From contig NC_134104.1 in the NCBI RefSeq assembly GCF_040939455.1, positions 9,199,501-9,263,500 of the forward strand: 64,000 bases of DNA, written 5' to 3'. Both the position numbers and the translations under genes were made by a program. The notes under the pieces are model-generated. The model did no database searches. It was not told where the DNA came from and saw nothing but the letters and a program-made list of their open reading frames with translations. Source of the stretch: Microcebus murinus (Eukaryota; Chordata; Mammalia; Primates; Cheirogaleidae). Shown here in pieces: positions 35,962 to 46,870 of this stretch. Every line of letters starts with the position of its first letter. Positions within the stretch are counted from its first letter, which is position 1.

Positions 35962-36155
35962 AGGTGGTTCTCAAGTATAGTCCTTGCTCCAGCAGCATTA
36001 GCATCACCAGGGAATGTGCTAGAAATGCAAAAATCACAGGCCCCAACCCCAGCTCCACTGAATCAGAGATCTGAGGGTAGGCCTGCAATCTGCGTTTCCA
36101 CAAGCCCTTTATGGGATTCTGGTGCTGGCCCAAGACTGAGCACCATTGCCATATG
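35962..36155 (+). mobile_element. MER5A (hAT-Charlie), near full length
   Basis: 'ggtggttctcaagtatagtccttgctccagcagcattagcatcaccaggg', 'gaaatgcaaaaatcacaggccccaacccc', 'ctgaatcagagatctgaggg', 'aatctgcgtttccacaagccc' follow the MER5A order throughout. Confidence 0.9.
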
Positions 36156-36584
36156 TCCATGTCCAGCTTGCTCTGAGCTTTCACCATCATAAATGGTAGA
36201 GTTCCCTTCTTCCCTTTTAGTGAGATCTTGAAAGTTGCTCCCAACCTGACAGAGGAGGCCGGCAAGTGGGGAGACTGGGAATAGGATGCCCTATGCTAGT
36301 GTCACGGTTGACAATATCATCTCTCCTTTCAATGAAACATCCATTACTTTTGAATTGTAGACGGCTAAATTTGTATTAATTGGACAGTAATGGAAGATTT
36401 CTCCAGATAGCTTTTGGACTTGGAAGCTAGCTAATTTATTTAATTGTAAGAATTCCTCCACATAAATAATTGTTTCCAAGAGTTTAAGTTCAACTGTAAT
36501 GAAGGGAGTGTGCTCTCCATTTCAGGATAAGTGAGTCTGTGTGTGATTGGTACAGTACAAAACATCCTTACAAATGCACAGAAT
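36156..36584. other. Anonymous sequence
   Basis: Nothing recognised. Confidence 0.5.
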
Positions 36585-36790
36585 TCCTACTGGAGTAGGA
36601 GCCTCCCACCTGGGTTTGGATTCTGTCCAGGCCACATGGGGCCAGTTTTCAATCTCTCTGTCCTTCTCTTTCCTAGATTGTCAACAAGAAGAACAGCAGT
36701 ACTGTCCTCATAAAGTCATTGTGGGAATCAACTGAAACAGTATGTGCAAAGCACATAAGACTGCATGCCAGTTTGGGGTTCAGGAATATA
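36585..36790 (+). mobile_element. MIR SINE (diverged)
   Basis: 'gtaggagcctcccacctgggtttggattctgtcc' and 'cctcataaagtcattgtgggaatcaactgaaacagtatgtgcaaagca' fit plus-strand MIR. Confidence 0.55.
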
Positions 36791-37150
36791 TGTTAACTGT
36801 AATATTGAATGAAAGTATTTGTAATTTATTATGGAGGATTACTTTGCATTTTTATCAAGCAAAATCTAGCAAAGTAAAAAATTAAAATCAATATGGTTAA
36901 ATGGAGACTCTACCTTATGCAAAGATGTTGCTGATAGCTTTGCCTCTTGGCTGCTGGCGTGGGTTCTGTGTGTTTCTCTACTGAATTGGCCACAGAGGCA
37001 GATTTTGCAAAAGTTTCCCTCTCCAGGAGCACAGTACATGCTGCTTTGAATTGGAAAGCTCTGTTGTTGGACTTCTTTTTAAACCTTGTGCTTCTTGGTA
37101 TCCTTCCCACCTCCATCCTGTTTTCCCATCACCCATCCCCTTGCTGGATC
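36791..37150. other. Anonymous sequence
   Basis: Nothing recognised. Confidence 0.5.
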
Positions 37151-37154
37151 ATGG

Positions 37155-37557
37155 TTCAGTGATTTCTGTGAATATCGTTCAATGGCCTCATATAAAAACT
37201 GCAATGAGATATATCCACACAATGGAATATTAATCAACGTGCCAGACGAACAAAATTCTGAGATGTGCTACAACATGGATGAACCTTGAAAATGTTCATG
37301 TAAGTTAAATAAGCCAGTCATCAAATAACAAACACCATATGGTCCCACTAACGTGAGGGGCCTAGAATAGTCAAATTCATAGAGATAGAAATAGAATGGT
37401 GGGTGGAGGAATGAGGAGTTAGTGTTTAATGGGGACAGACCTTCAGTTCAGGATGCTGAAAAAAGTTCTGGAGATAGACAGTGGTCATCATTGCACAACA
37501 ATGTGAATGTTCTTAATGCCACTAAATCGTACACTTCAGAGTGGTTAAGTTAGTTTC
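37155..37557 (+). mobile_element. Ancient L1M 3' UTR, left part (split by younger L1)
   Basis: 'cacaatggaatattaatcaacg', 'gctacaacatggatgaaccttgaaaatgttcatg', 'cctagaatagtcaaattcatagagatagaaa', 'gttctggagatagacagtggtcatcattgcacaacaatgtgaatg' and 'aaatcgtacacttcagagtgg' are the classic old-L1 end. The last few tens of bases reappear at 40765-40800. Confidence 0.85.
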
Positions 37558-37816
37558 ATTCATCAGCATTTTGTCATTCTCCTTGTAGAGATCTTTTATC
37601 TCCTTGGTTAAGTATATTCCTATGTCTTTTATTCTTTTGCAGTTATTATAAATGAGATTGAATTTTTTAATTTGATTCTTAGCTTTGCTGTTATTGGTTT
37701 ATAGAAATGCTACTAATTTGTGTACATTACTTTTGTAATCTGAGACTTTACTGAATTTATTTATCAATTCTAGGGGTCTTTTGGAGGAGTCTTCAGGATT
37801 TTCTAGATATAATATA

Positions 37817-38269
37817 CCATATTTCCCCAAAAATAAGACCTACCCGTAAAATAAGCCCTAGCAGGATTTCTAAGCATTTGCGCAATATAAGCCCTGCCTT
37901 GAAAATAAGACCTAGTGATGGGCGTGGCTACACAGCGTATCTGCACAATCCATGCATTTCGTCATGGAGTGGTAAAGAAGAAGAGCAGCCCTTCTCATCT
38001 GCCCCATGAGAGCTCTATTGCTTGACAGGAGAGATTGAGGCCAATGGTTCTAAAGGAAATAGAGTCGCAAGAAATTCAGGATGGAATTCGGGGTTTGGAG
38101 ATTATGATGATGTTCCAGAAGAAGACTACTTAACTGTATTTGAATAAATGTAGATTGTTTTACTGTACTTAAAAAAAAATAACGCATCCCCTGATAATAA
38201 GCCCTAACTAAGGTGTCTTCTTGGAGAAAAATAAATATAAGACCTTGTCTTATTTTGGGGGAAAGATGG
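37817..38269. mobile_element. Mariner-like non-autonomous DNA transposon (453 bp)
   Basis: Flanked by TA duplications (37815-37816 and 38270-38271). The 23-bp terminal inverted repeats start 'ccatatttcc' and 'ccatctttcc' (reverse-complemented right end) and match at 21 of 23 positions. Excision restores the host L1 text exactly in register. The ends carry repeated ATAAG(A/C)CCT words (about four left, two right), which could be transposase binding sites. An open tail at about 38020-38147 ends in an acidic stretch (D-Y-D-D..., E-E-D-Y) and a stop, possibly the last codons of a lost transposase. Family name not known to me. Confidence 0.93.
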
Positions 38270-38693
38270 TAGTATCATCAGCAAACAGGGATAGTTTGAC
38301 CTCCTCTCTTCCAATTTGGATGCCCTTTACTTCTTTCTCTCTTACATGATTGCTTTGGCTGGGACTTCCAGCAGTATGTTGAAAACAAGTGCTGACAGTG
38401 GGCATCCTTGTTTTCTTCCACTTCTTAGGGGAAATGCTTTCAACTTTACCCCCATCCAATATGATGTTGCCTGTGGGTTTGTAATACATGGCTTTTATTT
38501 TTTTAAGGTATGTTCCTTCTATGTCTAGTTTTTTAAGGGTTTTTGTCATGAAGGTTCTGGATTTTATTGAATGCTTCTCTGCATCTTTTGAGATGATAAT
38601 ACGGTTTTTGTTTTTAATTCCATTTATGTGGTAAATCATATTTATTGATTTGCATATGTTGAACCATCTTTGCATTGCTGGGATAAAATGCAC
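38250..38693 (-). pseudogene. L1 ORF2 reverse-transcriptase remnant
   Basis: Open piece of 147 codons with '[19 protein letters not shown]' and 'LSLFADDTT', both L1 reverse-transcriptase words. Its C-terminal end runs into the inserted mariner-like element. Dead. Confidence 0.88.
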
Positions 38694-39078
38694 TTGACCA
38701 TGGCGAATTATTTTTTTGATGTGCTATTGGATTCAGCATGGAAAAGTTTCAGTAGGATAAATACTAGTTCTTCTTTTTAGGTCTGGTATGATTTGGCTGT
38801 GAACCTATCTGATCTTGGGCTTTTTTTTTGATTGGAAGATTTTTTTATTACTGATTCAATCTTACTACTTGTTATTGCTCTGTTCTGGATTTCTATTTCT
38901 TCCTGATACAAGCTTGGGAGGTTGTGTGTTTCCAAAAAATTATCCATTTGCTCTAGATTTTCTAGTGTGTGTGCATAGATGTGTTCATCATAGTCTCAGA
39001 TGATCTTTCCTATTTTGAGGTATCAGTCTCCTTTTTCATTCCTTACTGAGCTTATTTGAATCCGTTCTTTTCTTTTCT

Positions 39079-40376
39079 TAATGACACAAACAAATGGAAA
39101 AACATCCCATTCTCATGGATTGGAAGAATCAACATTTTTAAAATGCTTATACTGCCCAAAGTGATCTACAGATTCAATGTAATTTCAATCAAAGTACCAA
39201 TGTCATTTTTCACAGTATTAAAAAAAATTCTAAATTTTATATGAAATCAAAAAAGAGCCCAAATAGCCAAAGCAATCCTAAGCAAAAAGAACAAATCTGG
39301 AGATATCACATTACCCTACTTCAAATTATACTATAATACTACAATGCTATAGTAACCAAACAGTATGGTACTGTCATACAAGTAGACACATAGATCAATG
39401 AAACAGAATAGGGAAGAGAGAAATAAACCATCTGCCTACAACCAACCGATCTTCAACAAAGGAGACAAAAACATACACTGGGGAAAGGACACCCTATTTG
39501 ATAAATGGTGCTGGGAAAATTGGAAGGCCACATGCAGAAGAATGAAACTGGATCCCTATCTCTCACCATACACAAAAATTAACTCAAGATGGATTACAGA
39601 CTTACATGTATGATCTAACATCATAAAAATTCTAGAAGAAAACATAGGAAAAACTCTTCTGGACATTAGCTTAGGCAAAGAATTTATGACTAAGACCCCA
39701 AAAGTAAATACAACAAAAATAAAAGTAAATAAATAGTATTTAATTAAACTAAAATGTTTCTGTACAGAAAAAGAAATAATCAACAAAGTAAACAGACAAC
39801 CTATAGAATTAGAGAAAATATTTGCAAACTCTTCATCCAACAAAAGACTAATATTCAGAATCTACAAGGAACTTAAACAAATCAGCAATTAAAACAAACA
39901 GATAACCCCATTAAAAAGTGAGCAAAAGACATGAATAGATATTTTTTAAAAGAAGAGATACAAATGACCAAAAACCATGTGAAAAAATGCTCAACATCAC
40001 TAATCATCAGGGAAATGCAAATTTAAGCCACAATGAGATACCACCTTACCTCTGTTAGAATGGCCATTATTAAAAAGTCAAAAAACAATAGATGTTGGCC
40101 CAGATGCGGTGAAAAGAGAATGCTTGTACACTGTTGTTGGGAATGTAAGTCAGTACAATCTCTATAGAAAACAGCATGGTGATTCCTCAAAGAACCATAA
40201 GTAAATCTAATATTTGATCCAGCAATTCCACTATTGGATATATACTCAAAGGAAAAGAAATTATTATGTCAAAAAGACACATGGACTTATATGTTTATTG
40301 CTGCATGATTCACAATTGCAAAGATAAGGAATCAACCTAAATGCCCATCAACTAATGAGTGGACAAAGAAAATGTG

Positions 40377-40416
<40 letters not shown>

Positions 40417-40757
40417 AGCCATAAAAAGAGTGAAGTAATGTCTTTTGTAGCAACTTGTATGGAACTGGAAGCCATTATCCTAGGTGAAGTATCTCAGGAA
40501 TGGAAAAACATATTCTGCATGTACTCCCTAATAAGTGGGAGCTAAACAATGGGTATACATGGTCATGCAGAGTGGTATAATGGAGTCTGGAGACTCAGAA
40601 GGGGAGAGGGTGGGATGTGGGTGAGGAATCAAAAATTACCTATTGGGTACAATGTACACTATTTGGATGATGGGTACACTAAAACTCCAACTTCACCACT
40701 ACACAATGCATCCATGTAACAAAAAATCACTTGTACCCCCTAAATCTATTGGAATTT
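39079..40757 (+). mobile_element. L1, sense 3' segment of the twin-primed insertion
   Basis: Plus-strand ORF2 from 'gacacaaacaaatggaaaaacatccc' through the C-terminus and the complete 3' UTR, ending at 'tgtaccccctaaatctattgg'. A (CA)n has grown at 40377-40414. ORF2 is broken by stops (for example, open pieces 39056-39244 and 39398-39613). No clear poly(A) remains. 'ggttaagtt' / 'ggttaactt' on the two sides is the likely target-site duplication. Confidence 0.93.
40377..40414. repeat. (CA)n microsatellite inside L1 3' UTR
   Basis: About 19 CA units at the position where L1 normally reads 'ggcacatatacacc'. Confidence 0.95.
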
Positions 40758-40764
40758 AAAACCA

Positions 40765-40805
40765 GGTTAACTTGGTAAATGTCATCACAATAAAAAATTG
40801 CAATG
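40765..40805 (+). mobile_element. Ancient L1M 3' end, right part
   Basis: 'ggttaacttggtaaatgtcatcacaataaaaaattgc' is the continuation of the L1M end at 37557 ('ggttaaaatggtaaa...accacaataaaaaa'). Confidence 0.75.
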
Positions 40806-40989
40806 AGGTGAATTCTTTCTATATTCCAGAGCCTTATAGTTGGTGACTTCTCCTACCTGATATTAAATTTCATTCATAAGTATATGTGATTAAATTGATC
40901 CAAAATAAAAGAGTGAGGCAGCAACCCTTCCTACAAGTGGTTTTGCAATTTGCCAAACTCATGGGCAACTAAGATGAACTCAGGTACAT

Positions 40990-41190
40990 AGCAATAACAA
41001 GACAATCATCCCAGCTCTGCTGATGGCTGTGTGATTTGGGACAAACCATTTAATCTCTCTGAAGATCTTGGTTTGTCATTTGCAAAAACAGGTTTACAGG
41101 GATGATGGCAATTCCAGAATGAATGCAGAGAACCTACAGAATACTCAGCATACAATAGGAGCTGGGTAAATGCTGAAGTCTCCTCCCTTC
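40990..41190 (+). mobile_element. MIR SINE
   Basis: 'ccagctctgctgatggctgtgtgatttgggacaaaccatttaatctctctg' is a well-preserved MIR core. Confidence 0.8.
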
Positions 41191-41389
41191 TGACCAACCT
41201 CAGTACCAGGTCCCAGGAGTACAAATGGCTTTGCAAACAACACCCAGCTTGGGAGTGTCTCAGGTTCTGATTTGGGTTTGGCCTAATGTGGAAGCAGGGC
41301 TTTCCCCAGGTTTTCCCACCCTAGTTTTGCAGCTCATGCATGCAGATGAGAGGGCTGGAAGGCAACTGACAACAGGGTGAGGTAAGAAA

Positions 41390-41545
41390 CCTAAACCCCT
41401 GATTTTGCATCTGAGGGAACTGAAACTTAGAGAGGCAGGTAATTTACTGTAGATTACACACTGGGCTCACAGCAGGGCTGAGATAAGGATCCACTTCCCA
41501 ACTCTGTAAGCCAATGACTCTCTACTTTTCTACTCTCCTGCTGGG
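41390..41545 (-). mobile_element. MIR SINE
   Basis: 'gcatctgagggaactgaaacttagagaggcaggtaatttactgtagattacacactgggctcacagcagggctgagataagg' is minus-strand MIR. Confidence 0.7.
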
Positions 41546-41561
41546 TCTGACTTGAAGTACC

Positions 41562-41730
41562 AAGAAAGAACATTGTATTGAGTTCAGGAATTAGCTGCAT
41601 GGCCCTGGGCAAGCCTTGGGCAAGTGAACCATCTCTCTGTGTTTATTTCTTTATCTATAAAATGGGGATGCCACCTGCCCAGGTAGAGTTGAAGTTTTAG
41701 GAAGTTGAGAGCCACTAATAATTATTCCAA
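41562..41730 (+). mobile_element. MIR SINE
   Basis: 'gcatggccctgggcaagccttgggcaagtgaaccatctctctgtgtttatttctttatctataaaatggggatg' is plus-strand MIR with a short internal duplication ('ccttgggcaag'). Confidence 0.8.
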
Positions 41731-41739
41731 TTGTTGATT

Positions 41740-42130
41740 CTAATGATCCATAAGCTAAACAGACTCTCCTCTGTCTAGTTGTGGCTTTCCAGTTTGACTT
41801 CTCTGTTATTTCCAAATCAAATTCTAGGTCTATATGTCTTGAGAAGTGCTTATTATCAAAAGCTTCAAAAATTTTTGTTATTAGGCTTATTTCAGGTATT
41901 GATAGTTTTATTTTAACTCCCTTAATAAAGATCTTTCTTGATAAATGTTCTAACTATTTTTTTAACATTTCTAGTGTTTTATTCACTATGCTAAGAACTA
42001 GAACATTTTACATTTTATAATTACAATGACAGCCTAAGCATAGTAGTGGTGACATGGTACTTTTATTATGGTCATACTGAGATTCTGTTTTCTGATGATA
42101 TTAATTAAAAATGTTATCACATTTCCTTTG
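41740..42130. other. AT-rich sequence, possibly old L1
   Basis: Some words resemble minus-strand L1M, but not enough in order to be called. Confidence 0.3.
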
Positions 42131-42558
42131 CCAAATGCTTTTTCAATTTTAGCGTATTATGGGGGTACAAGTGTTAAGCTTACATATATTGCCTTTGCCC
42201 CTCTCCCCCCTAGAGACAGAGCCTCAAGCATGACCATCCCCCAAACGTTGCACATCTCACTCATTGTGTTTGTATATACTCATCCTCTCCTCCTCCCTCC
42301 CACCTGCCTGACACTCGATAAATGTTATTTCTATATGTCCACTGAGGTATTGATCAGTTAATATCGATTTGCTGGTGAGTACATGTGGTGCTTGTTTTTC
42401 CATTCTTGAGATACTTCACTTAGTAGAATGGGTTCCAGCTCTATCCAGGAACATACAAGAGGTGCTATATCACCATTGTTTCTTAAAGCTGAATAGTACT
42501 CCATGGTATACATATACCACATTTTATTAATCCACTCATGAATTGATGGGCACTTGGG

Positions 42559-43290
42559 TTATTTCCACAGCTTTGCAATTGTGAATCGTGCTGCTATAAA
42601 CATTTGAGTGCAGGGATCTTTTTCATAAAGTGACTTTTGATCTTTTGGGTAGATACCTAGTAGTGGAATTGCTGGATCAAATGGTAGATCTACTTGTATC
42701 GCTTTAAAGTATCTCCACATTGCTTTCCACAGAGGTTGAACTAGTTTGCAGTCCCACCAGCAGTGTAGGAGTATTCCTATCTTTCTGTATCCATGCAAAC
42801 ATTTATTGTTTGGGGACTTTTTGATAAAGGCCATTCTCACTGGAGTTAAGTGATATCTCATTGTGGTTTTGATTTGCATTTCCCTGATGATTAGAGATAT
42901 TGAGCTTTTTTTCATATGTTTGTTGGCCATTCTTCTGTCTTCTTTTGAGAAGTTTCTGTTCATGTCCTTTGCCCATTTTTTGATAGGGTTGTTTGATTTT
43001 TTCTTGCTGATTTTCCTGAGTTCTAAATAGATTCTAGTTATCATCCCTTTATTGGATGTGTAGCTTGTGAAAATTTTCTCCCATTCTGTGGGTTGTCTGT
43101 TTGTTCTCTTGACACTTTCTTTGGCTCTGCAGAAGGTTTTTAATTTGATCAGGTCCCATTTATTTATTTTTGTTGCTGCTGTGATTGCCTTTGGGGTCTT
43201 CTTCATAAATTCTTTGCCTAGGCCAATGTCTAGAAGAGTATTTCCAACGTTTTCCTCTAGAATTATAATAGTTTCACACCTAAGGTTCAA
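42559..43290 (-). pseudogene. L1 ORF2 C-terminal fragment, 243 codons
   Basis: Contains the ORF2 C-terminal words '[15 protein letters not shown]', '[11 protein letters not shown]', '[22 protein letters not shown]' and '[17 protein letters not shown]', in normal order. It stops after '[14 protein letters not shown]', before the usual ORF2 end, through a premature stop. A fragment of a mobile-element gene, not a host gene. Confidence 0.93.
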
Positions 43291-43845
43291 GTCTGTTACC
43301 CAGCGTGAGTTGATTTTTGTGAGAGGTAAAAGGTGTGGGTCTTGTTTCAGTCTTCTACATGTGGCTATCCAGTTTTTCCATCACCATTTATTGAATAAGG
43401 ATTCTTTTCCCCAGTGTATGTTTTTGTCTGCTTTGTCGAAGATTAGTTGGCTATATGAGGATGGTTTTATATCTGGGTTCTCTGTTCTGTTCCACTGGTC
43501 AATGTCCCTGTTCTTGTGCCAGTCCCAAGCTGTTTTAATTACTATAGCCTTGTAGTACAGTTTGAAGTCTGGTAAGTTGATACCTCCTATTTTGTTTTTA
43601 TTGCCTAGGATTGATTTTGCTATATGGGATCATTTTGGCTCCATACAAAGCATAAAATTATTTTTTAATAATGTATTTTTTCTATATCTGTGATAAATGA
43701 TGATGGTATTTTGATAGGGATTGCATTGATTCTGTAGGTCACCTTGAGTAGTATAGACATTTTAACAATGTTGATTCTACCAACCCATGAACATGGTATA
43801 TTCTTCCACCTGTTTACATCCTCTACTATTTCCTTCTTCAGTGTT

Positions 43846-44681
43846 TCATAGTTCTCCCTGTAGAGAACTATGGAGGCCATTTACCTCCTTAGTTAAATGT
43901 ATTCCTAGGTGCTTTATTTTCTTTGTTGCTATTTTGAAGGGAATTGAGTCATTGATTTGGTTCTCACTTTTACTGTTGGTGGCATATATGAATGCCTCCG
44001 ATTTCTGTGTATTGATTTTGTATCCTGAGACTTTACCAAATTCATTTATCAACTCAAGGAGTCTCTTGGTTGAATCCTTGGGATTTTCTAGGTATAATAT
44101 CATGTCATCAGCAAAGAGTGAGAGTTTGATCTCCTCTGCTCCCATTTGGACACCCTTAATTCCACTCTCTTGTCTGATTGCTGTAGCAAGGACTTCTAGC
44201 ACTATGTTGAATAGAAGTAGAGATATGGGCAACTTTTTCTTGTTCCAGTTCTAAGTGGGAATGCTTTCAATTTTTCCACATTCAGTATTATCTTGGCTGT
44301 GGGTTTGTCATATATGGCTTGTATCATTTTTGGGTAAGTCCCATCTATGCCTATTTTGACGAGTGTTCTTATCATAAAAGGGTGTTGAATTTTGTCAAAT
44401 GATTTTTCTGCATCTATTGAGAGGATCATATGGTCTTTATTTTTGCTTCTGTTTATATGGTGAATTACATTTATAGATTTGTGTATGTTGAACCATCCCT
44501 GCATCCCTGGGATGAAGCCCACTTGGTTGTGATGGATTATTTTCTTGACAAGCACCTGGATTTGATTGGCTAGGATTTTGTTGAGAATTTTTGCATCTAT
44601 ATTCATAAGAGATATTGGTCTGTAGTTTTCTTTTTTTCTTGTTGCATCCTTTCCTGGTTTTGGTATCAGGGTTATGTTCAC
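43846..44681 (-). pseudogene. L1 ORF2 reverse-transcriptase region, frameshifted
   Basis: Two overlapping open pieces. The first (44202-44681) has '[21 protein letters not shown]' truncated by frame, then '[19 protein letters not shown]' and '[15 protein letters not shown]'. The second (43846-44232) has the F-A-D-D catalytic motif and '[20 protein letters not shown]'. The shift between them is near 44205-44235. Order and spacing are those of L1 reverse transcriptase. Confidence 0.93.
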
Positions 44682-44954
44682 TTCATAAAATGTGTTGGGG
44701 AGGTTTCCATCTGTCTTGATGTTGTGGAATAATTTCTGCTAGATAGGCACCAGTTCTTCTTTGTAGGTGTGGTAAAATTTGGGTATGAAACCATCTGGTC
44801 CAGGACTTTTCTTTTTAGGAAGGTTTTTTATTGTTGTTTCAATTTCAGTACTTGATATTGGTCTATTCAGGAATTCTCTTTCTTCCTGGTTGAACCTAAG
44901 GAGGCTGTGTGTTTCTAAGAAATTTTTGAAAATATTCTCTGTTGTAGAGGGTTT

Positions 44955-45470
44955 GGAGAAACATGCATTCTTATATATTGTTGGTAGAAATGCATAATGG
45001 TATGGCTCCTATGGAGGGATTCTAGCAATATTATGTCTCTACCTTTTAATCAAATAATCCCACGTCTAGGAATCTATTCCAGGAAACTATGCTACATCTA
45101 CACAATGAAATATTTTATAGCTACTAAAAGAGATAAAAGACTAACTTAATACTGCTAAGGAGTAACCTTTAGGACATATCATTAAGTGAAAGAGCATAAG
45201 TGAATATTAGAATGTATAATATTCTCTCTTTTATTTAAGAAAAGTGGCTATGCATTTAATATTTAACATATTAATATTTAACACATTAATACATTATCCT
45301 AAGAGTAGGATAGTAAACAAAAAATTCATAAAAGTGGTTAATTAAGGAGGGAGAAAAGAGTGGAAACAACAGGCTTAAAAACTAGGTTTTTCTTAATGTT
45401 CTTTGTTTTACACATTTAAAAACACACACATATGTTACAAAATTATATAAAGAAATCAATCCCTTAATTC
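44955..45470 (+). mobile_element. Ancient L1M 3' region
   Basis: 'ttatatattgttggtagaaatgcataatggtatggctcc', 'aatcaaataatcccacgtctaggaatctattccaggaaac', 'tctacacaatgaaatattttatagctac' and 'tcattaagtgaaagagcataag' follow plus-strand L1M order. Confidence 0.7.
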
Positions 45471-45930
45471 AAAAGTAAAATTATATAAATCAACTTATCT
45501 GTATACTAACTGCAAAGAAAGAAATTATTTGAAGATATTTAACTCCTGTTATTTGGTTGTATATTTGCAGTGGGATATATCCTAAGGACAAAAGGAACTG
45601 CAACCAAATATTAAATTCCTTCAGTAATTATATTGTTAATATTAATAACACAGTAGTATAGCTATTTTGAAATTTTTCTTACATAAATAAGGATAAAGCA
45701 CATAATAATTATATTAATGCCTTAAGGAATCAAGTTTTATGACATGAGAGAAAAAAAACCTGTCATCTTAAACTTGAATTGGAAATATCAGTATAAAATC
45801 TTGATGTATTTCTCTTAAAAAATATTTCCTGCCTTCATCCACTGAAAAGGCTTAGAACTAATGATGAACCCAAGAGCAAGGAGCTTCTCAGCTGTCCATA
45901 CTGCAGTCTCCAAATACTTTTTTTACTGAA
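45471..45930. other. Anonymous AT-rich sequence
   Basis: No feature recognised. Confidence 0.5.
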
Positions 45931-45934
45931 AGGA

Positions 45935-46870
45935 ACCGGAGCACCTTGGGAAAAAAATGGGAAAAAAAATGGTTGATTCCAGGCTGGGCTGGGAAATGTT
46001 CAAGATGAGCTTGTAACATCTCATTATATCAGAAAGCAAGGAAGCTATCAAAGACAACTTAGGTTGTGGCAAAAGATTTGAACCACATGGGCGCCAACAT
46101 GGAAAGTCTCCCATTGGCCAAAGATGGAGCAATCATATCCAAAGATGGATATAAAACAATAATACCTACAATTGATTGAAATGTAAAATATGTCAAAATC
46201 CTTACATTCATAGCAATATTTGAAAAGCTTACATGCTCCCTGGCATTTGTAGGATGTCAGGGAGCCAACTTATTATTCTGAAAACTGATAAATAAAGGTA
46301 AAGAATCAAGCTTTTATCCCCCCTTTCCAGGTAGAGCTATACCTTGGGAGAACCAAATAGTTGAGGAAGTAAACTTTTTTTGTGTTTTAGAAGAATTGAA
46401 TTACTACATGAAGAATGCATTAGAAGGAGTTAGAATACCACCACTTCACAACCGTTAATCAAAACAGTAGGTCATCAATGACTGCTAAAACCATTAAGCA
46501 TGAAGCTGAAGGAAACTTTGTAATGAATGGATGAAACTGGCCTTATCTACCTCCAGTGGTTAATACCAACATCACAAAAAAAGAGAGACCAGACGTCATG
46601 TACCTCTTGATATGATGCAACGGAGAAGGACACAGCATACCTCCTGATCTATTACCACCCAAACCTCCTAGCCTGAATCTAAGCCCGCCTCTAGATCTTA
46701 CTACCAAGATATAGAAAGTACAAAGGGCAAATGAATCTATTAAGAATCATCATGGAGATGCAACCAGTAGCATCCAGAATATAGAAAACACAATCCAGGT
46801 TTTTCAACAAACAAATTGCAAGAAAATAAAAGAGGGAGGGATAACATATAGGTAAACAGATGTAAGAGAC
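45935..46870 (+). mobile_element. Ancient L1M-type repeat (same family as 62785-64000)
   Basis: 'atggttgattccaggctgggctggg', 'gttcaagatgagcttgtaacatctcattatatcagaaagcaagg', 'tcatcaatgactgctaaaacc', 'acctcttgatatgatgcaacggagaaggacacagcatacc' and 'cctagcctgaatctaa' match, in opposite orientation, the repeat at the window end. I assign it to old L1 5'/UTR sequence by memory; the family name is uncertain. Confidence 0.6.

Larger units (their letters stand above)
37558..39078 (-). mobile_element. L1, inverted 5' segment of a twin-primed insertion
   Basis: Minus-strand L1 ORF2 from before the reverse transcriptase (39078) down to the 'ctacaaggagaatgacaaaatgctgatgaa' text at 37560-37590. F-A-D-D lies near 38272-38297 (minus). 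It is interrupted by the mariner-like element at 37817-38269. The plus-strand continuation begins at about 39079 with the very next L1 codons. Confidence 0.93.
42137..44953 (-). mobile_element. Younger L1 retrotransposon, 5'-truncated (about 2.8 kb)
   Basis: The minus strand runs from ahead of the reverse transcriptase to the L1 3' end (starting 'attttagcgtattatgggggtacaagtg' on the plus strand). F-A-D-D is at 44104-44115 (minus). This copy is much less decayed than the others: open pieces of 243 codons (42559-43290), 128 (43846-44232) and 159 (44202-44681). The 3' UTR closely matches the element at 55457-55850, so the two belong to one lineage-specific subfamily. No ORF1 or endonuclease domain is present, so it cannot move by itself. 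Confidence 0.95.

Noticed and set aside
35683..36192. 169-codon frame rich in Cys/Val
   Set aside because: The Cys-Val repeat is a translation of (TG)n, and the rest crosses a MER5A element.
40377..40414. CRISPR-like or other tandem array
   Set aside because: It is a simple (CA)n inside an L1. No spacers or direct repeats of CRISPR type occur anywhere in the window.
46000..46870. Possible processed pseudogene
   Set aside because: The same ordered text recurs at 62.8-64.0 kb in reverse, so it is an ancient interspersed repeat.
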